Source of the DNA: Gammaproteobacteria bacterium | GTDB lineage: Bacteria; Pseudomonadota; Gammaproteobacteria; Pseudomonadales; Azotimanducaceae | NCBI GenBank assembly: GCA_026708185.1 | Contig: JAPOVK010000038.1 | Location: 36,870-100,869 of the forward strand | Reading direction: 5' to 3' | Length of the DNA stretch: 64,000 bases | Shown: piece after piece, positions 8,521 through 18,518 of the stretch | Position numbering within the stretch: the stretch's first letter is position 1 | Layout of the letters: each line of letters starts with the position of its first letter | The notes under the pieces: model-generated | The model's input: the letters and a program-made list of their open reading frames with translations, nothing else | Databases searched by the model: none | What the model was told of the DNA's origin: nothing | Translations under genes and position numbers: made by a program

Positions 8521-9918
8521 ATGAGCGACGACCCGTACACCATCCAGCCGGGCCGCACTAGGGAACCGCCGACCACGTTCTTCGGTCGGCTGAAGAGCCT
8601 CGGGCCCGGCATCGTGGTCTCGGGTTCGATCGTCGGCTCCGGGGAAATCCTGCTCACCGCCGGCCTCGGTGCGGCGGCCGGTTTCACGCTGCTGTGGTGG
8701 GTGCTGTTCTCGTGCTGGATCAAGTCATTGATCCAGGCGGAGATCGCGCGCTACGTCGTCACCAGCGGCGATACCTACTTGCGTGCGCTCAACCGCATGC
8801 CCGGGAGGATTGGACTGCCGCCAAGGCGCGACGGGGAACCTAGGGAGCCGATTTCGTGGCCGATTTGGCTTGGCTTGGTGGGCTTCTTTCCGGGCCTGTT
8901 GACAGCCGGCGGGATCATCGGCGGTGCGGGCCAGGCGTTGAACCTGATCCTCGAGCCGCTCGGCGTGAGCTTGGGTGGCGGTCTAGCGACCGTGTTAGCG
9001 GGACTTCTGGTCATGCTCCTGTTGTGGACGGGCCGATACAAGCGGATCGAGCGCATCCTGGTGGTGATGGTGATGAGCTTCTCGTTCGCCACCATCGTCT
9101 GCGCCTTCCTCATGCAATCCACCGAGTTTCGGGCCACGGTTGATGACGTCGTGCTCGGTCTGCAGTTCGACTTTCCGGTGGAGTACATCGTGCTCGCGAT
9201 CGGCATGTATGGCGCCACGGGAGTCGCCTCGGGGGAGATTTCCGCCTACACCTATTGGTGCGTTGAGAAGGGCTATCCGAGCTATGTGGGCGGAGACCCT
9301 ACCGAGCCCGGCTGGGTCTCTAGGGCCAAGGGGTGGATCCGCGTGGTGCAGATGGACGTTTGGGTCACCCTAGTCATCCTGACGTTCGCGACGCTCGCGT
9401 TCTACTTCCTCGGCGCCGGCGTTTTGCACCGGCTGGGTCTTCAGCCGGAAGGCAACGAGACGATCTTGACCCTCGCGAACATGTACACGTCGACTCTCGG
9501 TCAATGGTCGTTCTTCCTGTTCATCTTTGCGGCTTTCTTCATCCTCTTCTCCACGGTGCTCTCGGGTCTTGGCGCTGGCTCGCGTTCTTTCCCGGATCTA
9601 CTCGTCACCTTGGGCTTCATCCGCCGCAGCAACCTCGAGTTGCGCCGGAAGTGGATCACCGGCTACATCATCGTGATGCCCCTGGTTAGCGCGGGAATCT
9701 ACTTCACCTACCAGGCGCCGATCCCCCTGATCATTTTCGGGGCGACGTTCGGCGCGTTCATGCTGCCCGTACAGGCCTTCGTCACGCTCTACATGCAGCG
9801 TACGCGCATGGACCCGCGGGTTCGTCCGAGGATGTGGGTGTCGTGGTGCATCGGCGCAACCTTCGTGGTGATGGCCGTGCTTTGCGCGTGGTACATCTAC
9901 GTCAGGCTGTTTGTCTGA
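8521..9918 (+). CDS. Nramp-like divalent-metal transporter family protein
   Basis: An inner-membrane protein of 465 aa with about 11 hydrophobic segments. The N-terminal helix has GPGIVVSGSIVGSGEILLTAG, corresponding to the TM1 metal-site region of Nramp proteins, but the canonical DPGN is replaced by GSIVGSGE, as in the divergent Nramp-related clade. Transport of Mn2+ or Fe2+ is therefore uncertain. The second half contains a long soluble loop (YWCVEKGYPSYVGG). AAGGA seven bases before the ATG supports the start. It follows the SDR gene on the same strand. Confidence 0.75.
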   Translation: MSDDPYTIQPGRTREPPTTFFGRLKSLGPGIVVSGSIVGSGEILLTAGLGAAAGFTLLWWVLFSCWIKSLIQAEIARYVVTSGDTYLRALNRMPGRIGLPPRRDGEPREPISWPIWLGLVGFFPGLLTAGGIIGGAGQALNLILEPLGVSLGGGLATVLAGLLVMLLLWTGRYKRIERILVVMVMSFSFATIVCAFLMQSTEFRATVDDVVLGLQFDFPVEYIVLAIGMYGATGVASGEISAYTYWCVEKGYPSYVGGDPTEPGWVSRAKGWIRVVQMDVWVTLVILTFATLAFYFLGAGVLHRLGLQPEGNETILTLANMYTSTLGQWSFFLFIFAAFFILFSTVLSGLGAGSRSFPDLLVTLGFIRRSNLELRRKWITGYIIVMPLVSAGIYFTYQAPIPLIIFGATFGAFMLPVQAFVTLYMQRTRMDPRVRPRMWVSWCIGATFVVMAVLCAWYIYVRLFV

Positions 9919-9937
9919 CTAGAGTTGCGCAGCCGAA

Positions 9938-10435
9938 TCAATGGGCCGCCTGCTTCGACTGCCGCGCCTGGTCGCGCTTCCACTCGCGGTCGCGGATGCT
10001 GGCCCGCTTGTCTTGCGCCGCTTTGCCCTTGGCGAGCGCGACCTCGCACTTGACGCGCCGGCCTTTCCAGTACAGCGCCGTGGCGACGCAGGCCTGGCCC
10101 TTGGTCTGTACGGCCATGAAGATTCGGGAGATCTCCTTGGCGTGCAGCAGTAGCTTGCGGCTACGTGTCGGGTCCGCGACGACGTGGGTCGATGCGCTCG
10201 TCAACGGGACGATCTGTGCGCCGAGGAGCCACGCCTGGCCGTCGCGGACGAGCACGTAGCTGTCGGCCAACTGGGCTTGCCCCGCCCGGATGCTCTTCAG
10301 TTCCCAGCCCTCGAGCACCAGCCCCGCCTCGAAGCGCGCGCCGAGTTCGTAGTCGAACCGCGCGCGGCGGTTCAAGGCGATCGTTGTGCGCTTCCCGGCC
10401 CCGTCCGGATCGGTCGAGCGCTTCGGTTTGGCCAT
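9938..10435 (-). CDS. smpB: SsrA-binding protein SmpB
   Basis: SmpB binds tmRNA and brings it to stalled ribosomes for trans-translation. The 165-aa protein contains the OB-fold core typical of the family: NRRARFDYEL near residue 20, GLVLEGWELKSIR near 36, DSYV near 55, and the basic C-terminal tail rich in Lys/Arg (GKAAQDKRASIRDREWKRDQ) that mimics mRNA/anticodon contacts. The ATG at 10435 begins MAKPKRS; the longer frame is not coding in character. A TATAAT sequence ends only 6 nt upstream of the ATG. The gene is divergent from the neighbouring NSS transporter. The ratA toxin gene that often lies between smpB and rnfH is absent. Confidence 0.96.
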   Translation of the reverse strand: MAKPKRSTDPDGAGKRTTIALNRRARFDYELGARFEAGLVLEGWELKSIRAGQAQLADSYVLVRDGQAWLLGAQIVPLTSASTHVVADPTRSRKLLLHAKEISRIFMAVQTKGQACVATALYWKGRRVKCEVALAKGKAAQDKRASIRDREWKRDQARQSKQAAH

Positions 10436-10441
10436 GGCGGG

Positions 10442-10447
10442 ATTATA
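10442..10447 (-). promoter_or_regulatory. Perfect TATAAT -10 element immediately upstream of smpB
   Basis: On the minus strand TATAAT ends 6 nt before the smpB ATG, which would place transcription initiation at or next to the start codon and give a leaderless or nearly leaderless mRNA. No good -35 hexamer is seen at the standard distance, so this could be chance, although an AT hexamer is conspicuous in this GC-rich context. Confidence 0.35.
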
Positions 10448-10481
10448 GAATGCCGGCTCAAGGCTCCGATGGGGACGGTTC

Positions 10482-11846
10482 ATGGCAACTGATGTATCCA
10501 GGCACGGCATGTGGTCGAGCCGCCTCGTGTTCGTGCTCGCCGCGGCGGGCTCGGCGGTCGGCCTCGGCAACATCTGGAAGTTCCCGTACATCACCGGCGA
10601 GAATGGCGGTGGGGCGTTCGTGGTCGTCTACCTCGCCTGCATCGCACTGGTCGGCGTGCCGATCATGATGGCAGAGGTCATGCTCGGCCGAGCCGGACGC
10701 ATGAGCCCCATCAACACGATGCGCAAGCTCGCTAGCGCAAGCGGTGGGTCCGGATTCTGGCCGGTGATCGGCTGGATGGGCGTGCTCGCCGGGTTCCTGA
10801 TCCTGTCCTACTACGCGGTTATAGCCGGCTGGGCGGTGTACTACGTCGGGCGTCTCGCCAGCGGCACGTTCGACGGCGCGGACGGCGCGGCGTCCCAGGC
10901 CGCCTTCGACGCTTTCCTGGCCGACCCGTGGGCGATCCTGCTGTGGCAGACAGTGTTCATGGCGGTGACGGTCTTCATCATCGCGCGCGGCGTTGCGCGC
11001 GGTCTTGAGACGGCCGTGCGGTGGCTCATGCCCCTGTTGCTCGTGCTGCTCTTGGTGTTGGTCGGCTATGGGGCCGCAGTGGGCGACTTCGCGCGCGGCG
11101 CCGGCTTCCTTTTCAGTTTCGACGTAAGCTCGCTCTCGGTGGGCGGGCTGCTGACCGCCATGGGCCACGCCTTCTTCACGTTGAGCCTGGGGATGGGGGC
11201 CATCATGGCGTACGGTGCCTATCTGCCTGGACGGACGTCCATCGCCGGTACCGTGACCACGATTGCCGTGCTCGACACCGTGGTCGCGCTGGCCGCCGGG
11301 CTCGCGATCTTCCCGATCGTATTCGCCACCGCCGGCTTGGAGCCGGGCGAAGGACCGGGATTGATGTTCGTCACGCTGCCGATCGCGTTCGGCAACCTGC
11401 CGCTCGGCGCGGTGGTCGGTGCGGTGTTCTTCCTGCTGGTCAGTTTCGCGGCCGTCACCTCGGCCATCTCGTTGACCGAGCCGGCGCTGGCGTTCCTCGT
11501 CGAGCAGTACAACGCCAAGCGCACGCGCGTGGCGATCTCGCTGGGGGCGGGCTGCTGGTTGCTCGGCATCGGCACGGTGTTGTCGTTCAACGTCTGGGCC
11601 GACGTGCACGTGGTCGGCGGCTTGACGTTCTTCGACTTCGTGGACTACGTGTCCTACAAGGTCCTGCTGCCGGTCGGCGGCTTGTTGATCGCGCTCTTTG
11701 CCGGTTGGGTGCTCGCCAAACCGGTCGTCGCCGAGGAACTCGGCTTCGACGGCTGGCAGGAACGACTCTGGCAGGCGGCCATCCGGTTCATCGCGCCGGC
11801 GGGCGTGCTTGTGGTGTTCGGTTACACGATCTACCAGTCGGTGTAG
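10482..11846 (+). CDS. Sodium-dependent NSS-family transporter
   Basis: A 454-aa LeuT-fold inner-membrane symporter of the neurotransmitter:sodium symporter family, which in bacteria usually moves amino acids with Na+. TM1 carries the hallmark unwound segment AAAGSAVGLGNIWKFPY (residues 20-36), followed by NGGGAF. Further hydrophobic segments give about 11-12 TMs. GGGGA lies upstream of the ATG. It is followed directly by rnfH with an AGGAGG just after its stop, so the two share a transcript. Its position between smpB and rnfH, where ratA is common in other gammaproteobacteria, suggests replacement or insertion. Confidence 0.9.
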   Translation: MATDVSRHGMWSSRLVFVLAAAGSAVGLGNIWKFPYITGENGGGAFVVVYLACIALVGVPIMMAEVMLGRAGRMSPINTMRKLASASGGSGFWPVIGWMGVLAGFLILSYYAVIAGWAVYYVGRLASGTFDGADGAASQAAFDAFLADPWAILLWQTVFMAVTVFIIARGVARGLETAVRWLMPLLLVLLLVLVGYGAAVGDFARGAGFLFSFDVSSLSVGGLLTAMGHAFFTLSLGMGAIMAYGAYLPGRTSIAGTVTTIAVLDTVVALAAGLAIFPIVFATAGLEPGEGPGLMFVTLPIAFGNLPLGAVVGAVFFLLVSFAAVTSAISLTEPALAFLVEQYNAKRTRVAISLGAGCWLLGIGTVLSFNVWADVHVVGGLTFFDFVDYVSYKVLLPVGGLLIALFAGWVLAKPVVAEELGFDGWQERLWQAAIRFIAPAGVLVVFGYTIYQSV

Positions 11847-11853
11847 GAGGCCT

Positions 11854-12153
11854 GTGCGGATCGAAGTGGCGCGGGCGACGGCGGCTGGCGCGGACTCGGT
11901 GGCGCTGGACGTGCCCGAACGTGCGACGGTAGCTGAGGCCCTGGCCGCATCGCCGTTCGCCGACGCGGCGTTTGCGGCGCTCGCGATCCATGGCGAGGTC
12001 GTGACGCCCACGCGACCCCTGCGCGACGGCGACCGCGTGGAACTGCTTAGCTCCCTACTGGAGGATCCGAAGACGGCTCGGCGGAATCGGGCACTGTCGA
12101 GTCGCCCGCATCCGCCTGGTCCGCGTCCGCGTCCTCGGCGTCGCTCGGTTTGA
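11854..12153 (+). CDS. rnfH: RnfH family ubiquitin-like protein
   Basis: A 99-aa beta-grasp protein of the RnfH (UPF0125) family. It begins at GTG (VRIEVARA) 3 nt after AGGAGG (11845-11850). The family features are ERATVAEAL, the short AIHGEVVTPTRPLRDGDRVELL motif near residues 46-67, and LLEDPKTARRNRA. The C-terminal ~25 residues are Pro/Arg-rich (HPPGPRPRPRRR) and overlap the convergent bamE gene by ~100 bp. The exact role is unknown; rnfH is named for association with rnf electron-transport operons but commonly sits next to bamE. Confidence 0.85.
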   Translation: MRIEVARATAAGADSVALDVPERATVAEALAASPFADAAFAALAIHGEVVTPTRPLRDGDRVELLSSLLEDPKTARRNRALSSRPHPPGPRPRPRRRSV

Positions 12154-12472
12154 AGTCGCCGGTGAAGTGCGTGAGCACGTCGTCGGTGAAGAACAGGGAC
12201 ATCTTCACCGTCTCGTTGACGAAGCCCGGCACGCGCAGCGTGTAGACGTAGTCCCAGCGGCTGTCGTCGAATGGATTGCGGATGACCGGTTGGCCCATCA
12301 CGTAGGCCACCTGTTCCCGTGACATCCCCGGTTTCAACCCGTCGATCATCTCCTGGGTGATGACGTTGCCTTGTTGCACGGACAGCCTGTAGACACGCGG
12401 CAGAGTGCACGCGACGCACAAGGCCGCCGTCAGGGGCAGGACGATCATCGTGGCGGCGAGCGTCTTGTTCAA
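12047..12472 (-). CDS. bamE: Outer-membrane assembly lipoprotein BamE
   Basis: BamE (SmpA/OmlA) is the small lipoprotein of the BAM complex that inserts beta-barrel proteins. The ~141-aa product has a lipoprotein signal sequence ending at a Cys (ALCVAC), the family motif QGNVITQEMIDGLKPGMSREQV with VMGQPVIRNPF, and WDYVYTLRVPG. The acid-rich C-terminal extension (DAEDADADQADAGD) goes beyond the usual ~110 aa. I chose TTG 12472, which gives a positively charged N-terminus (MNKTLAATM); ATG 12448 is the alternative. It is convergent with rnfH, as in many gammaproteobacteria. Fur, often its divergent neighbour, is absent. Confidence 0.9.
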   Translation of the reverse strand: MNKTLAATMIVLPLTAALCVACTLPRVYRLSVQQGNVITQEMIDGLKPGMSREQVAYVMGQPVIRNPFDDSRWDYVYTLRVPGFVNETVKMSLFFTDDVLTHFTGDFKPSDAEDADADQADAGDSTVPDSAEPSSDPPVGS

Positions 12473-12509
12473 CTTAAAGCGGGGCCTAGAGTTTTTTCGG
12501 GCGCGGATG

Positions 12510-14159
12510 TTACCGCGACTCGCCGTCGGCAAGCAGCGCCTTGGCGTAGTTGCGGGACTTGTCGGTGACCGTTCGACCACCGAGCATTCGGGCAAGTTCC
12601 TCTGTTCTCTCGGCATCGTCCAAGGTCTCGATCACCGTGTCCTGTTCGCTGGTCTTGGAGACAAGGAGATGCGTGGTGCCGAGCGCGGCGACTTGCGGAG
12701 CGTGGGTGATCGCGATCACCTGCGTATTGCGCGCGAGTTGCCTTAAGAGCCGTCCAACCACGTCGGCCGTGGTTCCGCCAACGCCGATGTCGGCTTCGTC
12801 GAGGACCAGGCACGGCAGCTCCGAGGACTCCGCGGCCACGACCTCGATGGCCAAAGCGAAGCGCGACAGTTCACCCCCGGAAGCGAACTCCGAAAGTCGG
12901 CCAGCGGGATAGCGCGGATTGGTCGTCATGTGGAACTCGACGGTCTCGAGTCCGCTGGCGGTCTCGGTGGCCTCGAAACGGACGCTGAACTCGGCGTCGG
13001 GCAGGCCGAGCTTGGCGACGATGGCCTTGACCTTTTCGCTGAAAGGTTCCGCGGCACGGCGTCTCGCCTCGGAAAGCGTCGCGCCCGCGGCGAGGTAGTG
13101 CGCATCCGCCTCGGCGCTCAGGCGGGCGAGTTCGTCGATGCGCTCTTCGGCACCGGAAAGCCCGTCGAACTCGTCCCGCAGTTTGTTGAGATGCTCGCCA
13201 AGATCAGTCGCATGGACGCGATGCTTGCGGGCCACGTCGTGGATTCCCTCGAGCACGGTCTCGAGGTCGCCGAGTTGGGCGTGATCGTCGGGTAAGACGT
13301 CCCGGTAGCGGCGTAGCTCGCCCAAGGCCTCCTCCAAGTGGGCCTGGGCCGACAAGGTCAGTTCGCGGGCATCCTTGAGGTGGGCATGATCGTCGTCGAT
13401 GCCATCGAGCGTCGTCGCAAGCCGCGCCGTGTGGTCGACCAGATGACCTTCGAGCGTCTCGACCGCGTGGCCGGTGATCTCTGTCCACTCACGGGCGCGA
13501 CTCAGGCGCTTGTGCAGGGCGGTGATCTCGGCGACCCGGTCGAGCGTATCGCCAAGCGCTTCGAGTTCGTCGATCTGGTAGCCGAGCAGGCTCTTGCGTT
13601 CACGGGCCTCGGCGACCGCAGTGCGCTGGGCGGCCAGGTCGCGACGCAGCTTTGCCCGGGAGCGGAATGCGTCGCTCACCGCCTCGACGCTGGCCGAGTC
13701 GACGCCGAAGTCGTCGAGAAGGCGGCGTTGTACATCTCGGATCAGGAGTTGCCGGTACTCGTGCTGGCCGTGGATGTCGATCAGGGGTTCGGTCAACGAA
13801 CGCAGGATCTCGAGCGTGGTGGGCACGCCGTTGACGAACGCGCGCGAACGACCTTCGGCTGCTGTGCGTCGGACCAGGCAGGTCGTGTCGTTGTCAGCCG
13901 CGGGGATCGCGAGGTCATCGAGCAGCGCGCGGACCTCGGCGCTCTGGGCGACGTCGAACTCTGCGCTGACATCGCATGCGGTGGCACCGGGTCGCAACTG
14001 TGAGCGTTTGACGCGGGCACCGAGAACCAGTGACAACGCATCGAGGAGGATGGACTTGCCGGCGCCGGACTCGCCGGTGATCACGGTCAGCCCCGGGGCG
14101 AACTCGATATCGAGCTCCGCGACGAGCGCGAAATTGCGGATGTTGAGCGCCTTCAGCAT
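12510..14159 (-). CDS. recN: DNA repair protein RecN
   Basis: An SMC-like ATPase of 549 aa used in double-strand-break repair. The N-terminal ALNIRNFALVAELDIEF is typical, with Walker A GESGAGKS near residues 31-38. A long central coiled-coil region rich in charged residues follows. Near the C-terminus are the ABC-type signature LSRFALA and the Walker B LVLDEADIGVGG (near residue 450). The ATG at 14159 (MLKALNIRN) matches the family start. Its stop lies 37 bp before bamE's start on the same strand, so the two may be co-transcribed. Divergent from hrcA. Confidence 0.97.
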   Translation of the reverse strand: MLKALNIRNFALVAELDIEFAPGLTVITGESGAGKSILLDALSLVLGARVKRSQLRPGATACDVSAEFDVAQSAEVRALLDDLAIPAADNDTTCLVRRTAAEGRSRAFVNGVPTTLEILRSLTEPLIDIHGQHEYRQLLIRDVQRRLLDDFGVDSASVEAVSDAFRSRAKLRRDLAAQRTAVAEARERKSLLGYQIDELEALGDTLDRVAEITALHKRLSRAREWTEITGHAVETLEGHLVDHTARLATTLDGIDDDHAHLKDARELTLSAQAHLEEALGELRRYRDVLPDDHAQLGDLETVLEGIHDVARKHRVHATDLGEHLNKLRDEFDGLSGAEERIDELARLSAEADAHYLAAGATLSEARRRAAEPFSEKVKAIVAKLGLPDAEFSVRFEATETASGLETVEFHMTTNPRYPAGRLSEFASGGELSRFALAIEVVAAESSELPCLVLDEADIGVGGTTADVVGRLLRQLARNTQVIAITHAPQVAALGTTHLLVSKTSEQDTVIETLDDAERTEELARMLGGRTVTDKSRNYAKALLADGESR

Positions 14160-14366
14160 GGTCGAATCGGGGCCGCGCCAGTGGCGGATGCGCACGGCAG
14201 CGAAAGGTGTAGAGTAGCGAACGATGTCGCCTAATACCTAGCGGGGCTCCGCCATGGGCAAGAAGCACGGACGCCCAACGGCCAGACAACCTGATCCGAC
14301 CGCGAACATGAACCGCGGTCAAGCAGAATAGGCAAACCGACGCCGATGGCCCGCCGCAAGCCGCCA

Positions 14367-14501
14367 GGAGCCTTCAGCCGGGGAGCGCGAGGAGCCCGCC
14401 CCTCGCAAGAAGGAGCCCTCGGCCGGGGAGCGCGAGGGGCCCGCCCCTCGCAAGAAGGAGCCCTCGGCCGGGGAGCGCGAGGGGCTCGCCCCTCGCAAGA
14501 A
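14367..14501 (+). repeat. Three tandem 45-bp units, each with an inner palindrome
   Basis: Units 14367-14411, 14412-14456 and 14457-14501 are nearly identical. Each contains an inverted repeat, GCGAGGGGC-2 nt-GCCCCTCGC (14432-14451 and 14477-14496; one mismatch in unit 1), able to form a strong 9-bp hairpin. The units lie between the divergent recN and hrcA genes. Because 45 is a multiple of 3 they stay open in several frames and would encode GALGRGARGARPSQE repeats if hrcA began at ATG 14346. The hairpins suggest an RNA or DNA structural role instead. Confidence 0.85.
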
Positions 14502-14510
14502 AGCGAACGC

Positions 14511-15575
<1,065 letters not shown>

Positions 15576-15576
15576 G

Positions 15577-15598
15577 CGAGTCGCCTAGCGGCGACTCG
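15577..15598 (+). terminator. Strong hairpin after hrcA (no U-tract)
   Basis: CGAGTCGCC-TAGC-GGCGACTCG is a perfect 9-bp stem with a tetraloop, starting 2 nt past the hrcA stop. No T-run follows, so it may be an RNA-processing or attenuating structure between hrcA and grpE rather than an intrinsic terminator. It is immediately followed by a second hairpin and shares sequence with a hairpin in front of carA. Confidence 0.5.
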
Positions 15599-15600
15599 AT

Positions 15601-15621
15601 CGAGAACGCTGCGCGTTCTCG
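15601..15621 (+). repeat. Second hairpin of the hrcA-grpE intergenic pair
   Basis: CGAGAACGC-TGC-GCGTTCTCG is a perfect 9-bp inverted repeat two bases after the first hairpin. The block GGCGAC-N-CGATCGAGAACGC is nearly repeated at 21854-21873 upstream of carA, pointing to a dispersed repeat family. Confidence 0.6.
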
Positions 15622-15746
15622 CGTCAGCGCTGCAGGCACGGGGATTCGACCGGACGCTGCGCAACCCGGTGTCGATCAAGGGTTGATTTTCTTCGCCTGC
15701 GCCGCCATCTACGCGTGTCGTGGTCCAAGGGAGCGTTTTGAGGCGA

Positions 15747-16424
15747 ATGGCGAGCGAGGCCAAAGCATCGAGCGATGCGGAAAAGAAAGAAGAGTCGGAG
15801 AGTCGGCTCGGAGGTGGTGCTGCGGCGGACACCGCGGACGACGCGCCAACCACGGCGGACGACCAGACCGAGGATGTCGAATCGCTCAAAGGCGCGATCG
15901 AGGAAGCCGAGCGCGAGATCGCCAGCCTCGAGGATCGCGCGCTGCGCGCGGCGGCCGAAGCGGAGAACGTGCGCCGCCGGGCCGACCGGAGCATCGAGAA
16001 CGCACGCAAGTTCGCGCTGGAGAGATTTGTCGAGGACCTGCTGCCGGCGGTAGACAGCTTCGAGCGCGCGGTGGAAGCCGCATCGGGCCATGCCGAAGGC
16101 GAGGGTACGGAAGCCTCCGCGATTGCGGAAGGCATCGAGCTTTCGCTCAAGTTGCTGCTCGGCGCGATGGGGCGCCAGGGCATCGCCGTCGTCGACCCGA
16201 TCGGCGCACCGTTCGATCCGAACCTGCACGAGGCGATGACCATGGTCGACAATGCGGAGGTCGAACCGGGCTCGGTTGTCGACGTCTTTCAGAAGGGCTA
16301 CACGGTCAATGGTCGCCTGATTCGCCCGGCACGCGTCATCGTTGCGCGTCAGCCTGCCGAGCCGGCATCGGCTGAGGCCCCGTCGGAGCCAGCCAGCGAC
16401 GAACCGGAAGCGGAGGCGACTTGA
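15747..16424 (+). CDS. grpE: Nucleotide exchange factor GrpE
   Basis: GrpE releases ADP from DnaK. The ~225-aa protein has an acidic, low-complexity N-terminus and a long charged helix (LKGAIEEAEREIASLEDRAL to ENVRRRADRSIENARKFA). The beta-domain follows with DPIGAPFDPNLHEAMTMV near residue 155 and VFQKGYTVNGRLIRPARVIV. The last ~25 residues are Ala/Glu/Pro-rich. The ATG at 15747 is used here; TTG 15738 has better spacing to AAGGGAG and is a real alternative. The gene lies 170 bp after hrcA and 91 bp before dnaK. Confidence 0.95.
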   Translation: MASEAKASSDAEKKEESESRLGGGAAADTADDAPTTADDQTEDVESLKGAIEEAEREIASLEDRALRAAAEAENVRRRADRSIENARKFALERFVEDLLPAVDSFERAVEAASGHAEGEGTEASAIAEGIELSLKLLLGAMGRQGIAVVDPIGAPFDPNLHEAMTMVDNAEVEPGSVVDVFQKGYTVNGRLIRPARVIVARQPAEPASAEAPSEPASDEPEAEAT

Positions 16425-16515
16425 ATAGCCTCGCGCCGGACCGATATTGACAACCTAGGCGCCATCGGCGCGTTGCGGACGGCCGCGAAAAACCGATTTC
16501 CAGGAGCAAATCAGC

Positions 16516-18465
16516 ATGTCAAAGATCATTGGGATAGACCTCGGCACGACGAATTCGTGCGTGGCCGTGATGGACGGGCGGGAGACGCGCGTGATCGAGA
16601 ACGCGGAAGGTGACCGCACGACGCCGTCCATCGTCGCCTTCACGGACGGCGAGGTGCTCGTCGGCCAGAGCGCCAAGCGCCAGGCCGTCACCAATCCGGC
16701 CAACACCCTGTTCGCCGTCAAGCGGCTGATCGGACGCAGGTTCGACGACGACGTCGTGCGACGCGATCTGTCCATGGTGCCCTACAAGATCGTCAAGGCG
16801 AACAATGGCGATGCGTGGGTCGAAGGCAACGGCGAGCAACTCGCGCCCCCGCAGATCTCGGCCGAAGTTCTGAAGAAGATGAAGCGCACCGCCGAGGAGT
16901 ACTTGGGGGAGGACATCGCCGAGGCCGTCATCACGGTGCCGGCGTACTTCGACGACTCGCAACGCCAGGCCACCAAGGACGCGGGACGGATTGCCGGCCT
17001 CGACGTGAAACGCATCATCAACGAGCCGACCGCAGCCGCCCTCGCCTATGGCATGGACAAGAAGCGAGGCGACTCCAAGATCGCGGTATTCGACCTGGGC
17101 GGCGGCACGTTCGACATCTCGATCATCGAGATCGCCGAGGTGGACGGCGAGCACCAGTTCGAAGTGCTCTCCACCAACGGCGATACGTTCCTCGGCGGCG
17201 AGGACTTCGACCTCAAGATCATCGAGTACCTGGCCGATGAGTTCAAACAGGAGAACGGCATCGACCTCAACAACGACCCGATTGCGCTGCAGCGGCTGAA
17301 GGAGGCGGCTGAGAAAGCGAAGATCGAGCTGTCGTCGAGCACCCAGACGGAAGTCAACCTGCCTTACATCACGGCCGACAACACGGGGCCGAAGCACCTG
17401 GTCGTAAAGATTACGCGGGCCAAGATCGAGGCCTTGGTCGAAGACCTGGTCGAGCGCACCATGGGGCCCTGCCGCGTCGCGCTCACCGATGCCAACCTGG
17501 CCGTGGGCGACATCGACGAAGTGATCCTGGTCGGCGGCCAAACGCGCATGCCCCTCGTCCAGGAAAAGGTGGCCGGCTTCTTCGGCCGCGACCCGCGCCG
17601 CGACGTCAACCCGGACGAGGCGGTGGCAGTCGGTGCCGCGATCCAGGCGGCCGTGCTCTCGGGCGACGTCAAGGACGTCCTGCTCCTCGACGTGACGCCG
17701 CTGTCCCTCGGCATCGAGACCCTCGGTGGCGTGATGAACGTGCTGATCGAGAAGAACACGACCATTCCGGCCAAGAAGCAGCAGGTCTACTCCACGGCCG
17801 ACGACAACCAGACGGCGGTGACGATCCACGTCCTGCAAGGTGAGCGCAAACAGGCGGCGCAGAACAAGGCGCTCGGCCGCTTCGATCTGACGGACATCCC
17901 GCCGGCGCCGCGGGGCGTCCCGCAGATCGAGGTCAGCTTCGACATCGACGCCAACGGCATTCTCAACGTGTCGGCGAAGGACAAGGCCACCGGCAAGGAG
18001 CAGTCCATCGTGATCAAGGCGTCGAGCGGCCTCGCGGAGGACGAGATCAACCGCATGGTGAGCGATGCCGAAGCGCATGCCGAGGAGGATGCCCGTTTCG
18101 AGGAGTTGGCGACGCTGCGCAACCAGGCGGACGGCATGGTGCATTCAGCGCGCAAGATGGTCGCGGATGCCGGCGACAAGGCCACCGACGAAGAGAAGCA
18201 GGCCATCGAGTCGGCTGCGAAGGATTTGGAACAGGCCATCAAGAGCGACGACAAGGCGGAGATCGAGGCCAAGCTCAAGGTGCTCACCGAAGCATCGGGC
18301 ACGCTCGCGCAAAAGATGTATGCTGCCGAGGCTGAGAATGCCGCCGACCCTGGAACGGGTGCGGCCGACGCCGGTGCCGAGGCGCCGGGCAATGCCGACG
18401 ACGTGGTCGATGCGGAGTTCGAGGAAGTCAAGGACACCGACAGCAAACCCGGCAGCGCGGGCTAG
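16516..18465 (+). CDS. dnaK: Molecular chaperone DnaK (Hsp70)
   Basis: A 649-aa Hsp70 that binds unfolded peptides in an ATP-driven cycle with DnaJ and GrpE. The start [18 protein letters not shown] is canonical. The phosphate loops [14 protein letters not shown] (~residue 195) and [10 protein letters not shown] (~340), the interdomain linker [19 protein letters not shown] (~390) and the acidic C-terminal tail ([12 protein letters not shown]) are all present. CAGGAG sits 9 bases before the ATG. A small inverted repeat GCGCC-ATC-GGCGC precedes it at 16459-16471. Confidence 0.99.
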   Translation: MSKIIGIDLGTTNSCVAVMDGRETRVIENAEGDRTTPSIVAFTDGEVLVGQSAKRQAVTNPANTLFAVKRLIGRRFDDDVVRRDLSMVPYKIVKANNGDAWVEGNGEQLAPPQISAEVLKKMKRTAEEYLGEDIAEAVITVPAYFDDSQRQATKDAGRIAGLDVKRIINEPTAAALAYGMDKKRGDSKIAVFDLGGGTFDISIIEIAEVDGEHQFEVLSTNGDTFLGGEDFDLKIIEYLADEFKQENGIDLNNDPIALQRLKEAAEKAKIELSSSTQTEVNLPYITADNTGPKHLVVKITRAKIEALVEDLVERTMGPCRVALTDANLAVGDIDEVILVGGQTRMPLVQEKVAGFFGRDPRRDVNPDEAVAVGAAIQAAVLSGDVKDVLLLDVTPLSLGIETLGGVMNVLIEKNTTIPAKKQQVYSTADDNQTAVTIHVLQGERKQAAQNKALGRFDLTDIPPAPRGVPQIEVSFDIDANGILNVSAKDKATGKEQSIVIKASSGLAEDEINRMVSDAEAHAEEDARFEELATLRNQADGMVHSARKMVADAGDKATDEEKQAIESAAKDLEQAIKSDDKAEIEAKLKVLTEASGTLAQKMYAAEAENAADPGTGAADAGAEAPGNADDVVDAEFEEVKDTDSKPGSAG

Positions 18466-18518
18466 TGCCGGGGTGACCACGGACGGGCCTTAGGCAGAAC
18501 GATCGAGGCGCTTGGGCC

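Noticed and set aside
15577..15621. Intrinsic terminator after hrcA
   Set aside because: The hairpins are strong but lack a T-run and the next gene belongs to the same operon; kept only as hairpins with low confidence in termination.
16447..16475. TTGACA-like promoter upstream of dnaK
   Set aside because: TTGACA is present but no -10 element lies at the right distance; no heat-shock sigma consensus either.
16519..18144. 541-aa open frame antisense to dnaK
   Set aside because: It is the mirror of a highly conserved coding sequence in GC-rich DNA; the composition is Val/Asp/His/Arg-rich with no protein motif.
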